DNA from: Verrucomicrobiota bacterium
Lineage (GTDB): Bacteria; Verrucomicrobiota; Verrucomicrobiia; Verrucomicrobiales; Akkermansiaceae
Assembly: GCA_004293445.1 (NCBI GenBank)
Contig: RDYP01000003.1
Location: 310,001-374,000, forward strand
DNA length: 64,000 nt
Direction of reading: 5' to 3'
The stretch's first letter is position 1. Each line of letters begins with the position of its first letter. The position numbers and the translations under genes were made by a program. Under the pieces are notes generated by a model, which was not told the DNA's origin, ran no database searches, and saw only the letters and a program-made list of their open reading frames with translations. Shown here piece by piece: positions 48,701 through 57,371 of the stretch.

Positions 48701-50683
48701 ATCGGCTACTATGGCCTCGCCCTCAACGACGCGCCGCTGAAGCAACTCATGTCGGATCTGATCCGGCAGTATTACCTCACCCTCCAGCCCGACGGCGCCA
48801 CCAACTACACCGGCTATCAGAACGAGGCGCAGATGTACCATGGCATCGGCCTCGCGGCGATGTATTGGATGCACCTCTTCATCGACGATCCGGCCACGAA
48901 GGAACTCTGCCGGAAATACGTCCACCATGCCGCTCCCTATCGCACCATGGCCTCGCAGCGTTTCGTCACCGAGGAATTCACCGCCCCCGCACAGAAGCAC
49001 TACTACAACACCGCCCGCGCCGGTGAAGCCTACGTCGGCCATTTCGCCGGAGATCCGTTCCGCGTCGCATCGTCCCTCACCCTGGCGGACCACGCACCCA
49101 CCGCGTTTTCCTACGATCCCGACCTGCCCTTGGTCAGTCCACCGGAAAACTACTTCGTCTACGACCGCAATCTCATCGGCGTCCGCGGAAACTTCGGCCT
49201 GATGAACCACGCGTTCACCACCCGGGACTTCAGCTACTACCCCGGCAAGACCGCGCCCGGCGGCAGACGTCCCGGACTCGGCTTTGGCGTCACCACGCTC
49301 TTCGGCATGCGCCTGATGCACACTCCCGCCGAGGAAAGCGCCGGCGCCTGGCCGGTGAACGCCATCCTCGAACGTGTGATGAACCACGCCATCTACAAGG
49401 GAAACGACCTCAAGCTCGGCCAGGAAATCAACGGCTCGGTCGCGATGTCCGGAAGAGCCGCCGCCTTGGGCGCGCAATACCAGACCAGCACTCGCGCGTG
49501 GCAGAACGTGAGCTGGGAAATCGCCCCCTTCCTCAACCAGCAGGCATGGATCGCCACCGACAAGCGCGCCATCGGGCTCATGCGCATCGAATCCCAGATC
49601 GCCGGTGCCGCCGACCTGCAGAGCGGCTTCGAATTCGTCGGCGGCAGGTCCGGCCAGTGGGGCGGCCAGCTCAACCTGACGGAGACGGATCCCGGAACCT
49701 ATCAGTTCGGAAAATTCCAACTCTCCATCCTGGAAACCACCTACCCGGACCGGAACATCTTCTACTCGGCCGGCGGACTTTCCGAAGACACCTACCGCGG
49801 CAATCTCCGACTGCTCCGCGACAACGGCGGCGTGCAGCGCACGGTTTCCGTCGGTGAGAACGAATGGTGCTTCGTCGAGGTGAAGGCGGAAGGTACGCCC
49901 GCCGCCACGAATGCCAGACGCCTGAGCCTGCCATCCGGCCTCTACGGCATCGCCTTCAACGAGACCGATCAGGAAGTCGCGCTGATTTACAACCCCACCA
50001 CCAGCACCCAGCCGATCTCCCACCTCGCCAGCACCGACTTCGCCCACCACTCGCTCCACGTCGGCGGAGCCGGGCTTGTGGATCGCGCCAAATACCTCAA
50101 CCGCCGCGACTACGAACTCGCGCGCCGGACCGACAGCGGCGACCGCAGCCTCATGCTCGCCTCGAATTCCGTGAGCTACGCGCTCCCTCCCGGCCGTGTC
50201 GCCCTGATCGTCTCCAGCAACGATCCCGCCGACCATCCCCGTGCCCGACAGTATTACGAGGACGTCTTCTCCACGCCCGCCTCGCTCACCTCGCTGCAAT
50301 CCTGGAGAAAGGAAAACTTCGGCTCCGTCGCCGGCGAAGGCGTGGCGCATGAAGCGGAGGACCCCGATCGCGACGGCCTCGTCAATCTCGTGGAGTTCGC
50401 CTTGGGTTCCTCGCCACTCGCTTCGGATCCCGACTACGCCAGCCTGCGCGCGGTTCCGACGGCGGACGCGCTCCACTTCGACCATCGCCGCAATGCCAAC
50501 GCCGCCGCTTCCGGCGTCGTCTCCATCGTCGAATGGAGCGACGACCTGCAATCCTGGCAAAGCGATGGCGTGACCACCGAGGTCCTCGGCACCACCGGCT
50601 CCGTGCAGACCCTGCGCCACACCCTGCCGAAGAGTCCTGACGGCCGACGCTTCGTGCGGCTCCGCATCGAAGGCGGCGAGTGA
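45785..50683 (+). CDS. Secreted protein with N-terminal PATR repeats, two PA14-like domains, subfamily-B lyase-like domain and C-terminal DxDxDG/GRRFVRL module
   Basis: GNWSS...TGTLTLSGSNSFTGPTTVNTGTL (PATR); DSVSLCIDGQVVLND and DSVSLTIDGQSVLND (PA14-like tandem); LTLQPDGATNYTGYQNEAQMYHG; EWSDDLQSWQ...GRRFVRLRIEGGE. Confidence 0.85.
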   Translation: MRRKFTPSACSLAASASLLALVLSGASHAATFNWSNGATGNWSSTSPTTDWKSATVPNAAGAVVRYTHTGNASAGGSVTLDQDATVGIIDHQTGVSASTGVFTVARSGGFALTMDNSGGGNSLFGNNNAAIIGNGNSNTYNITRVHSDIVIANTDLDIGSISGGVLIGTSANSNSITASTDQNLNLRWNAGNTGRPMTVNAAIGTSGAGTITLNHYGSGVGTHTMNLNGVIGAKVGAIIQDTSVSILSLNADNSAFVGSILLKSGTLSANHANALGSSGDITFSGGTLRYTAASAGQDWAPRFKNSGSPITLDTNGRSVTLSGIDATNTAGLNKSGTGTLTLSGSNSFTGPTTVNTGTLRLGNGTTSASLSDSDAVIVSGGTLELNYSGTDTIRELWLNGTQMPPGVHGASDPSGLLTGAGTLTVTGTADVLPSAPGQKPGLREGMLAVAFNLTDPNPGHEVPLSTRMADTATGWTENTTWLYTGEIHLDGGTYVFAEHFDDSVSLCIDGQVVLNDGQSSISTDSSLTLPAGWHTIELRLGNTSGAAGPSSGGLSGLGVAWKKQGDATWNPLADSGDGSFLRTTYTAGLRAGWLSAAFNTTDVNPGTLIKPGAELADTGSGWFDLTTWIYSGEIYLGSGFYTFAENFADSVSLTIDGQSVLNDAQSSVSTNRTLSFEAGWHSFELRLGNTAGAAGPSGSNLGGLGVAWRKNGALVWNAFANPESGILLRTPTVIDPSPFQSPTQPALDALNHAREQWTANPPPVGQTVKRGGVLWLLEMANRHLVEGMSDPAKLATSISLSQNAEAALADPSYGAFVNTRPELCPTIRDMANNPGAEGLFEISAFNSTRPAEPTLNGATLNEGDSQKLAYAVCHPQSPAFGSENGVVALLTTLHELFMVQGAHGWGESPLGISYVLLQSAFPSLLTSTLDPAWKDVMRTRANTIANNYRSQAAAPDYVSSSWVNAHFRDSFCIGYYGLALNDAPLKQLMSDLIRQYYLTLQPDGATNYTGYQNEAQMYHGIGLAAMYWMHLFIDDPATKELCRKYVHHAAPYRTMASQRFVTEEFTAPAQKHYYNTARAGEAYVGHFAGDPFRVASSLTLADHAPTAFSYDPDLPLVSPPENYFVYDRNLIGVRGNFGLMNHAFTTRDFSYYPGKTAPGGRRPGLGFGVTTLFGMRLMHTPAEESAGAWPVNAILERVMNHAIYKGNDLKLGQEINGSVAMSGRAAALGAQYQTSTRAWQNVSWEIAPFLNQQAWIATDKRAIGLMRIESQIAGAADLQSGFEFVGGRSGQWGGQLNLTETDPGTYQFGKFQLSILETTYPDRNIFYSAGGLSEDTYRGNLRLLRDNGGVQRTVSVGENEWCFVEVKAEGTPAATNARRLSLPSGLYGIAFNETDQEVALIYNPTTSTQPISHLASTDFAHHSLHVGGAGLVDRAKYLNRRDYELARRTDSGDRSLMLASNSVSYALPPGRVALIVSSNDPADHPRARQYYEDVFSTPASLTSLQSWRKENFGSVAGEGVAHEAEDPDRDGLVNLVEFALGSSPLASDPDYASLRAVPTADALHFDHRRNANAAASGVVSIVEWSDDLQSWQSDGVTTEVLGTTGSVQTLRHTLPKSPDGRRFVRLRIEGGE

Positions 50684-50719
50684 TGCGTCATTGCGGAATG
50701 CAAGGATCCTCCGCTGACC

Positions 50720-50741
50720 TTGTCCGCCATTTGGGGGACAA
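50720..50741 (+). promoter_or_regulatory. Inverted-repeat element copy 3: TTGTCCGCCATTTGGGGGACAA
   Basis: Perfect arms; followed by GAGAAATCTTT; upstream of the truncated PATR remnant. Confidence 0.7.
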
Positions 50742-50828
50742 GAGAAATCTTTCCGGCCGGTCTGCGTCGATGCAATGATCTCAGGTTCATATACCCAAAA
50801 TTGTAAAACCCACAACATCGGTCCCCCC

Positions 50829-51050
50829 ATGCCAACCATCTCTTCGCGAGGCCTTGTGGTCTTGCCCGTCATCACTCTCGCACTGCAAGGCCCTACGTTT
50901 GCTGCTACCGCCAACTGGAAAAACAACACCAGTGGCAACTGGAGCGACACCGCCAAATGGAACCCTGCCACCGTCCCCAACGCTGCGGGTACGGTGGTCC
51001 GCTACACCCACGCCGGCACGGCCTCGGCCGCTGGTAATGTCACCCCCTGA
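50829..51050 (+). pseudogene. Truncated N-terminus of a PATR surface protein paralogous to 45785..50683
   Basis: MPTISSRGLVVLPVITLALQGPTFAATANWKNNTSGNWSDTAKWNPATVPNAAGTVVRYTHAGTASAAGNVTP* aligns with ATFNWSNGATGNWSSTSPTTDWKSATVPNAAGAVVRYTHTGNASAGGSVTLDQDA in 45785; frame shifts at GTCACCCCCTGATCAA vs GTCACCCTCGATCAGG. Confidence 0.7.
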
Positions 51051-51076
51051 TCAACCTGACTCCCCGACATATCCCG

Positions 51077-51098
51077 TTGCCCGCCATCTGGGGGATAC
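51077..51098 (+). promoter_or_regulatory. Inverted-repeat element copy 4 (degenerate arms): TTGCCCGCCATCTGGGGGATAC
   Basis: Core CCGCCATCTGGGGG conserved; followed by GGGAAATTT; about 70 bp upstream of the PATR gene 51167. Confidence 0.6.
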
Positions 51099-51166
51099 GG
51101 GAAATTTCCCCCGCGTCGGCGATTCGACGCATGATACCCCCGATCGTCTCCTAAACCCGAAATCCC

Positions 51167-54100
51167 ATGAAAAACCGCCGTAATCCATTTCTCCGTCCCA
51201 GCCTCTTCCTCTCCGCCATCACCGTCCTTGTGCCCGCTCCTGCTGCTCAGGCGGCGAATACGGTGATCGTCTGGGGCAATGCCGCGACCCCAACCAACTA
51301 CAACACTGGCACGTTCGATTGGAACACCGCCACCAACTGGGCTGCCGGTGCGGGACCGGTTCCGACCGGCTCGACCACCGTCGCCCATCTCAAGGGCAAT
51401 ACGGCGCAAACGATCACCCTCAATCTTTCCAGCCCGATCACGATTGGTGCCATTTCCCGCACGGGGCAGACCAATTTCATCCTCACGGGAAGCGCTATCA
51501 CTATGGATGGCACGGGGATCTTGGCTCAAGGAACCATCAATGGGGCTGATCCAGCTGTTTTTTTAAACGGCGAAGCGGCGATCAGTTCTAACATGATCAA
51601 TACGACTTATGGCGATCTAAACGTCAAAAGCAACATCGTCATGCTGAACACCAATCTCGGGATTGGCGGCTATTCAAGCAACGGGAATTCCAGAAACAGT
51701 GTCACAATTGGCGGCACCATCACCAATGGCGACAGCGCGACGCGGCAGTTGAACATCCGGGGAGGAGCGGGAATCGTTGCCTACAACACTCAGGTCACCG
51801 GCGCCATCGGGGCCACGCTGGGAGCGGGCGGAGGAGGCATTGCGATTCAAAATCTGATCACCGGCACCAGTCCGGTCAATCTCCAGGGAGCCATCGGGGG
51901 AGACACCGGCACCGGCGCGGCCATCACGATTTCCAATGCTGCCACGGGAACGGGTGCCTTCAACATCAGCGGAGCTCTCGGCCAAAGCGTCAGTTCGGTC
52001 ACCCAGAACACCAGGACTTCCAACACCACACTCTCCGGCAACAACGCCAGCTTCGGCGGCACCATCACGGTCAGCAGCGGCGTGCTTTCCTTCCTCAACA
52101 CAGCCGCAAAATCCGGTACCACCACCGTGGAGAATGGAGCCACTCTCGGCCTCTGGATGGGAGCAGCCACCAATCCCTTCCTCCCGGACGATGTGGACAA
52201 CCTGTTCGCCAACACTCTCGGCGGCGTGTCGATGGGGGCGACTGCGAATGTCGGCATCGATACCACCAACGGAAACTTCAGTTATGATTCTGATGTCGCC
52301 AGCACGACCGAAGGCTTGAACAAACTCGGCGGCAACACCCTCACCCTGACCGGCACGAACGCCTATACCGGTGTCACCACGATCACAGCGGGCACGCTCA
52401 GCGTGGAAACCATCGGCAATGGAGGCGAGGCCGGGAACCTCGGCCAGGCAACCAACGCCGCATCCAACCTGGTCTTCAACGGCGGCACCTTGAAATACAC
52501 CGGAGCCAACGCGACTTCTGACCGGGCTTTCACGATCACTGCGGGCACCATTGCCACGGTCGAAACGTCCAGCCATTTGTCTTTACCCGGAGCTACCGGC
52601 ACCGCGACCACGGGAAACCTGACAAAAACCGGCAGCGGTGTCCTGACCCTCACGGGAGTCAATACCTACAGTGGTATCACCCGGGTCAGCGCTGGCACAC
52701 TGAGCATCGCAAGTAATGCGTCATTCACCACGACGGTCGCCAACAACACCAGCCTCTCCGTCGGCAATGTTGCGGGCAAGTCCCTGCTCCACATCCAAAG
52801 TGGTGGTGCCGGCACCGCCAGCCGCCTGCAGGTTGGCACCGTCAACGGCGGCAATGGCGCGATCTACAATCAGGGCACGCTCACCGTCAATGGAACCGCC
52901 AACCTTGGCAACTTCGCCCTCGGCTATGCGACTGGCGGCTATGGCTACTACCGCCACGACACCAGCACTACAACAAGCGTGGTTGAAATCGGAATCGGAA
53001 CCACGAGCAACGCCTCTTCTGCGAACCTCGGCGGCAATGGTGTCATGGACGTCCTTCAAGGAAAAGTGGCCAATACCGGGTGGTTGGCCATGAACCGTGG
53101 CGATGCCACCCAATACAGCCAGTTGAATATTTCCGGCGGCACCTTTGAACTCGCGAACAGCGCCACCCAGGTCGGCCTGTTCTTGAACAACAATGAGACG
53201 CATAACAACAAGGGTGGACAATCGGTCATCAACGTCAGCGGCACCGGCAGCCTGACCTCCGCCGGCACGACCACCGAGCTGGACTTGATGCGCGTCTCCG
53301 CGACAAGCGCCACTGGCATGCTCGGCGTGCTCAACATCGGTAGCGGCGGCACCGTGCAGACCAACGTGATCAAGGCCACGCAGGCCAATGGCGCCGCCTT
53401 GGTCAACTTCAACGGCGGAACGCTCAAAGCCAACAAAGACGCTGTCACCATTCTGGGCGGCAGCAACATCGACGGTGCCTACATCTATTCCGACGGTGCC
53501 ATCATCGACACGAATGGCAAGACGGTGACCATCTCCCAAAACCTGCTGGCCCCGACCGTCAGCGGAGTGAGCAGCATCCCCGTCACCTCCAATGGCACCG
53601 GCTACATCGGCCGTCCGGTGGTCTATCTGACTGGCGGCGGTGGCTCCGGTGCCACCGCCGTCGCGGACTTCAATCCAGCCACGGGCGAGGTCACGGGCAT
53701 CACCATCACCAACCCGGGCACCGGTTATACCTCCGCGCCGACCGTGACAATTACCGGCGGCGGCGGTACGGCCCCCACGCTCGGCACCGTCACCCTCAGC
53801 CCCAACACCTCCGGCGGCCTGACCAAGTCCGGCACCGGCACCCTCAGCCTCACCGCCGCCAACTCCTACACTGGCGATACGACCGTCAGCGAGGGAACGC
53901 TCAGCCTCGGCGATGCCACCAACAACACCTCGCTCGCAGATAACGCCAAAGTCTTCATCGCCCCCGGTGCTGTCCTCAACCTGAACTACCTCGTCGGCAA
54001 CACCGACACCGTCAAAGAACTCTGGATCGGCGATGTACAGAAACCCGCGGGCGTTTATGATCTATCGGATGCCTCGGGACAAATCACCGGCACTGGTACC

Positions 54101-54565
54101 CTCACCGTCACCAACGGCCCGACACCCGCGGATCCCTTCGTCGCGTGGATCAGCGCCCCGCCCTACAACCTCACCGGCCCAAGCGCCGCCTTCGATTCCG
54201 ATTCCGACAACGACGGCATCACAAACGGCCTCGAATGGATCCTCGGCGGCAATCCGACCCAGAACGACAATCCGTCCATCCTGCCCGTCGTCACCGGCAA
54301 CGCCGCCACCGGGCTCACCCTCGTCTTCAACCGGTCCGCCGACTCGCTGCCGCCCGCCAGCACCTTGGTGATCGAATTCGACAGCGATCTCGATGCGACC
54401 TGGTCGAAATCCGTGACTGTCGGAGCCGCCAACTCCGGCCCCGATGCCAATGGCGTGACCGTCGCCGTGGACACTCCCTCCGTCGGCAAGCTCACCGTCA
54501 ACATTCCCGCCACGAACGCTTCCAACGGACGGCTCTTCGCACGCTTCCGCGCGGTGAAACCTTAA
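51167..54565 (+). CDS. PATR-repeat surface protein with C-terminal DxDxDG/GRLFARF module
   Basis: Signal MKNRRNPFLRPSLFLSAITVL; repeated LTKTGSGVLTLTGVNTYSGITRVSAGTL; DSDNDGITNGLEWILGG...GRLFARFRAVKP. Confidence 0.88.
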   Translation: MKNRRNPFLRPSLFLSAITVLVPAPAAQAANTVIVWGNAATPTNYNTGTFDWNTATNWAAGAGPVPTGSTTVAHLKGNTAQTITLNLSSPITIGAISRTGQTNFILTGSAITMDGTGILAQGTINGADPAVFLNGEAAISSNMINTTYGDLNVKSNIVMLNTNLGIGGYSSNGNSRNSVTIGGTITNGDSATRQLNIRGGAGIVAYNTQVTGAIGATLGAGGGGIAIQNLITGTSPVNLQGAIGGDTGTGAAITISNAATGTGAFNISGALGQSVSSVTQNTRTSNTTLSGNNASFGGTITVSSGVLSFLNTAAKSGTTTVENGATLGLWMGAATNPFLPDDVDNLFANTLGGVSMGATANVGIDTTNGNFSYDSDVASTTEGLNKLGGNTLTLTGTNAYTGVTTITAGTLSVETIGNGGEAGNLGQATNAASNLVFNGGTLKYTGANATSDRAFTITAGTIATVETSSHLSLPGATGTATTGNLTKTGSGVLTLTGVNTYSGITRVSAGTLSIASNASFTTTVANNTSLSVGNVAGKSLLHIQSGGAGTASRLQVGTVNGGNGAIYNQGTLTVNGTANLGNFALGYATGGYGYYRHDTSTTTSVVEIGIGTTSNASSANLGGNGVMDVLQGKVANTGWLAMNRGDATQYSQLNISGGTFELANSATQVGLFLNNNETHNNKGGQSVINVSGTGSLTSAGTTTELDLMRVSATSATGMLGVLNIGSGGTVQTNVIKATQANGAALVNFNGGTLKANKDAVTILGGSNIDGAYIYSDGAIIDTNGKTVTISQNLLAPTVSGVSSIPVTSNGTGYIGRPVVYLTGGGGSGATAVADFNPATGEVTGITITNPGTGYTSAPTVTITGGGGTAPTLGTVTLSPNTSGGLTKSGTGTLSLTAANSYTGDTTVSEGTLSLGDATNNTSLADNAKVFIAPGAVLNLNYLVGNTDTVKELWIGDVQKPAGVYDLSDASGQITGTGTLTVTNGPTPADPFVAWISAPPYNLTGPSAAFDSDSDNDGITNGLEWILGGNPTQNDNPSILPVVTGNAATGLTLVFNRSADSLPPASTLVIEFDSDLDATWSKSVTVGAANSGPDANGVTVAVDTPSVGKLTVNIPATNASNGRLFARFRAVKP

Positions 54566-54649
54566 ATCAAATTCTTTCCCCAAGTCATTGCTACCGCCAG
54601 ATACGACTCCTCCGACGGATTCTCAAACTCGAGCCCCCCATCTAGTCTC

Positions 54650-57319
54650 ATGAAATCCCGCTCGAATCCATTCCTCCGCTCCGCCTTGCTCGCGGCTTGC
54701 ATCGTAATCTGCCACGATCACGTGGCTTTTGCCGGTTCTTACTACTGGGACAACAACAGCACCACCTCCGGATTCGGAGCGGCGGGCGGCACTTGGGGTA
54801 CCGATGCTTTCTGGACTCTTGATTCTTCGGGGGCCTTCGGTGTTGCCGGGATCTCCAACCCATTGATCACCGATGACCTGAATTTCGGCAGCAGCACACT
54901 CGGGCTTGCTGCTGGAACGGTCGCCATCACCGGTTCAGTCAATGCGCAGAGCCTCACCTTCGGCTCTGCCTCAGGGGCTCTTGTGGTCTCGGGAGGCACT
55001 AAAATCACACTCGGGGGAACAGGAAATGTGTCGGTGAACAATTCCTCCGGCACCATCAGCACGACGCTTGATGGCACCGTCGGCTTGACCAAGCTCGGCA
55101 CCGGGGCGCTTGTTCTCAATGGATCAGCGGTGAACACCTTCACCGGCGGTCTCAATATCAAGCAAGGCACTCTGACAATCGATTACACGGGCGGCTCCCC
55201 GACCAACCTTGTGAACGCTGGTAATGCCGTCTCGCTCGGCGGCGGAACCCTGGGCGTGAAAGGCGCGGCTTCTGGCACGACCTCGCAGAGTTTCAATGGC
55301 GTCAATTTCGCCTCCGGCATTTCAGGCGTAACCGTCAATAGGAACGGTGGCACCTCCACCACCTTGAATCTTGGGACCATCACTCGCTCCGTAGGCGGCG
55401 TGGCAAACTTCACTATCAGTTCGCCGGCACTGGGGGGCACCGCCTCCACGACGGAAATGATCAAGGTGATGAATGGCACCACCGCTCCGGGCACTGCCTT
55501 GGGTGCTTGGGCAGTAACCACACCCTCGGCTATAACCGCCCGTTATATTGCTGTGGATGCCACGGGCACGCTGAAATTGGTGACTGCCAACACAGGCATT
55601 GGAACCAACTGGTCAGGCATCACCAACCCCTCACAAGTCTACACGGCAAGTGCTGCGGCGTCGCTTGGAGCGAATGCAACCGCGCAAGCGATTCAAAACA
55701 ATAACGGCGGCAATACATTGGTTCAGTTGAATGGTAATACGTTGACCACCAATGGACTTAATGCAATCCAGGGATTTACATGGAGCTTCACTCGCACCGG
55801 ATCGGGCGGCATTACCGTGGGTGCGGAAAACGAACTGGTGATCGTAGGCTTGGGTAGCGTCAAGATTTCCGCACCTATTGCCGATAAGAGCGGCAACAAT
55901 TCCAATGTTACCATGGCAGCCGGCGGGACGCTGACCCTCGACACCGTCGCCAGCACCTACACCGGCACGACCACGGTCAACTCGGGCACCGTTACGCTGG
56001 GCTTGAACAACGTCCTGAACAGCGCATCGGGCATTGTTGTGAATGGCGGGACATTGGGATATTCCAGTTTTAACCAGAGCGTCAACTCGGTGAAGTTGAC
56101 CGGGGGCACGATTTCCGGCACATTGGGAACGCTCACCAGCGCCACCGCATTCGACCTGCAAGCGGGAACGGTTTCTGGCATCCTCGCCGGCAGCGTCGGG
56201 GCAAACAAAACCACCGCCGGCACGCTTACCCTCTCCGGAGCCAACACCTACACCGGCGACACCCGCTCGAACGCTGGCACGCTCGCCCTCGGCCATGTCA
56301 ACGCGCTCTCGGCCTCCACGCTCGACATGAACGCCGCGGACGCGGGTGCCGTCACCTTCACGGTCAGCGGCAGCAACACCTACAACGTCGGCGCTTTGAA
56401 GGGGTCCCGGAACCTGAGCGGCAACAACAACACCCTCAGTATCGGAGGAAACAATCTCTCCACGGAATACAGCGGCTCTCTCGGCAACGGCGCTCTAACC
56501 AAAACCGGATCCGGTACGCTGACTCTATCGGGTGCCAATACCCACGGCGGAACCACCGCCATCGACAACGGAACCCTCGCCGTCACCGGGTCCGGCTCCA
56601 TCAACTCCACCAGCGGCGTCACCATCGCCTCCACCGGGACCTTCCGCTATAACTCCTCCGTCGCCTACACCGGCGGGGCCCTCACCAACAACGGCGGCAC
56701 CATCACCGGCACCGGAGATATCGGCGTCTCGCTCACGCTCGATTCCCTCGCCGACAAGCTCGCCCCCGGCAACAGCCCCGGCATCCAGCATTACTCGGTC
56801 GGCCAAACTTGGAATTCCTTCACCTATCAGTGGGAGACCAACGATTTTACCGGCACCAACGCCGGCACCCACTTCGATCAGCTTGCGATTACCGGAGCCC
56901 TCTCCCTCACCGGAGGCGCGGGATCCTACGCCCTCGACGTGCTTTCACTCACCGGCACCAATGCGGCCGGAGCCGTTCCGAATTTCAGCGAAACCTCCCG
57001 CCAGTGGACCGTTCTTACCGCCACCGACGGGATCTCCGGTTTCAACGCGGCCTATTGGAACATCGTCACCGGCGGCTTCACCAGCAGCCCGACCTGGACC
57101 GGCTCGTTCTCCCTCACCGCCGACAGCAACAACATCTACCTCAACTATGCCGCCGTTCCGGAACCCTCCGCCGCGTTGTTGGCCGGACTCGGCCTACTTG
57201 CCCTTTGGCGCCGCCGGCGCTCCCTAGATCCGGAGTTCGATGCCTCCAAGCCTGCCACGGATGGAATCAGCCATCCACAGCCCTCACAGTCTTGCCCTTC
57301 AAGCCGCTCCCTGTCGTAG
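54650..57319 (+). CDS. PATR-repeat surface protein with PEP-CTERM sorting signal and an atypical 33-aa extension
   Basis: Signal MKSRSNPFLRSALLAACIVI; TKTGSGTLTLSGANTHGGTTAIDNGTL; VPEPSAALLAGLGLLALWRRRRS followed by LDPEFDASKPATDG.... Confidence 0.88.
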   Translation: MKSRSNPFLRSALLAACIVICHDHVAFAGSYYWDNNSTTSGFGAAGGTWGTDAFWTLDSSGAFGVAGISNPLITDDLNFGSSTLGLAAGTVAITGSVNAQSLTFGSASGALVVSGGTKITLGGTGNVSVNNSSGTISTTLDGTVGLTKLGTGALVLNGSAVNTFTGGLNIKQGTLTIDYTGGSPTNLVNAGNAVSLGGGTLGVKGAASGTTSQSFNGVNFASGISGVTVNRNGGTSTTLNLGTITRSVGGVANFTISSPALGGTASTTEMIKVMNGTTAPGTALGAWAVTTPSAITARYIAVDATGTLKLVTANTGIGTNWSGITNPSQVYTASAAASLGANATAQAIQNNNGGNTLVQLNGNTLTTNGLNAIQGFTWSFTRTGSGGITVGAENELVIVGLGSVKISAPIADKSGNNSNVTMAAGGTLTLDTVASTYTGTTTVNSGTVTLGLNNVLNSASGIVVNGGTLGYSSFNQSVNSVKLTGGTISGTLGTLTSATAFDLQAGTVSGILAGSVGANKTTAGTLTLSGANTYTGDTRSNAGTLALGHVNALSASTLDMNAADAGAVTFTVSGSNTYNVGALKGSRNLSGNNNTLSIGGNNLSTEYSGSLGNGALTKTGSGTLTLSGANTHGGTTAIDNGTLAVTGSGSINSTSGVTIASTGTFRYNSSVAYTGGALTNNGGTITGTGDIGVSLTLDSLADKLAPGNSPGIQHYSVGQTWNSFTYQWETNDFTGTNAGTHFDQLAITGALSLTGGAGSYALDVLSLTGTNAAGAVPNFSETSRQWTVLTATDGISGFNAAYWNIVTGGFTSSPTWTGSFSLTADSNNIYLNYAAVPEPSAALLAGLGLLALWRRRRSLDPEFDASKPATDGISHPQPSQSCPSSRSLS

Positions 57320-57371
57320 GCCCTCCAGACCTGACGATCCACAACCGATTTCCCCCAAAAAAAACACGACC

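Noticed and set aside
53570-53800. Prophage fragment suggested by GTGYTSAPTV repeats
   Set aside because: Only two repeats inside a PATR surface protein; no phage genes nearby.
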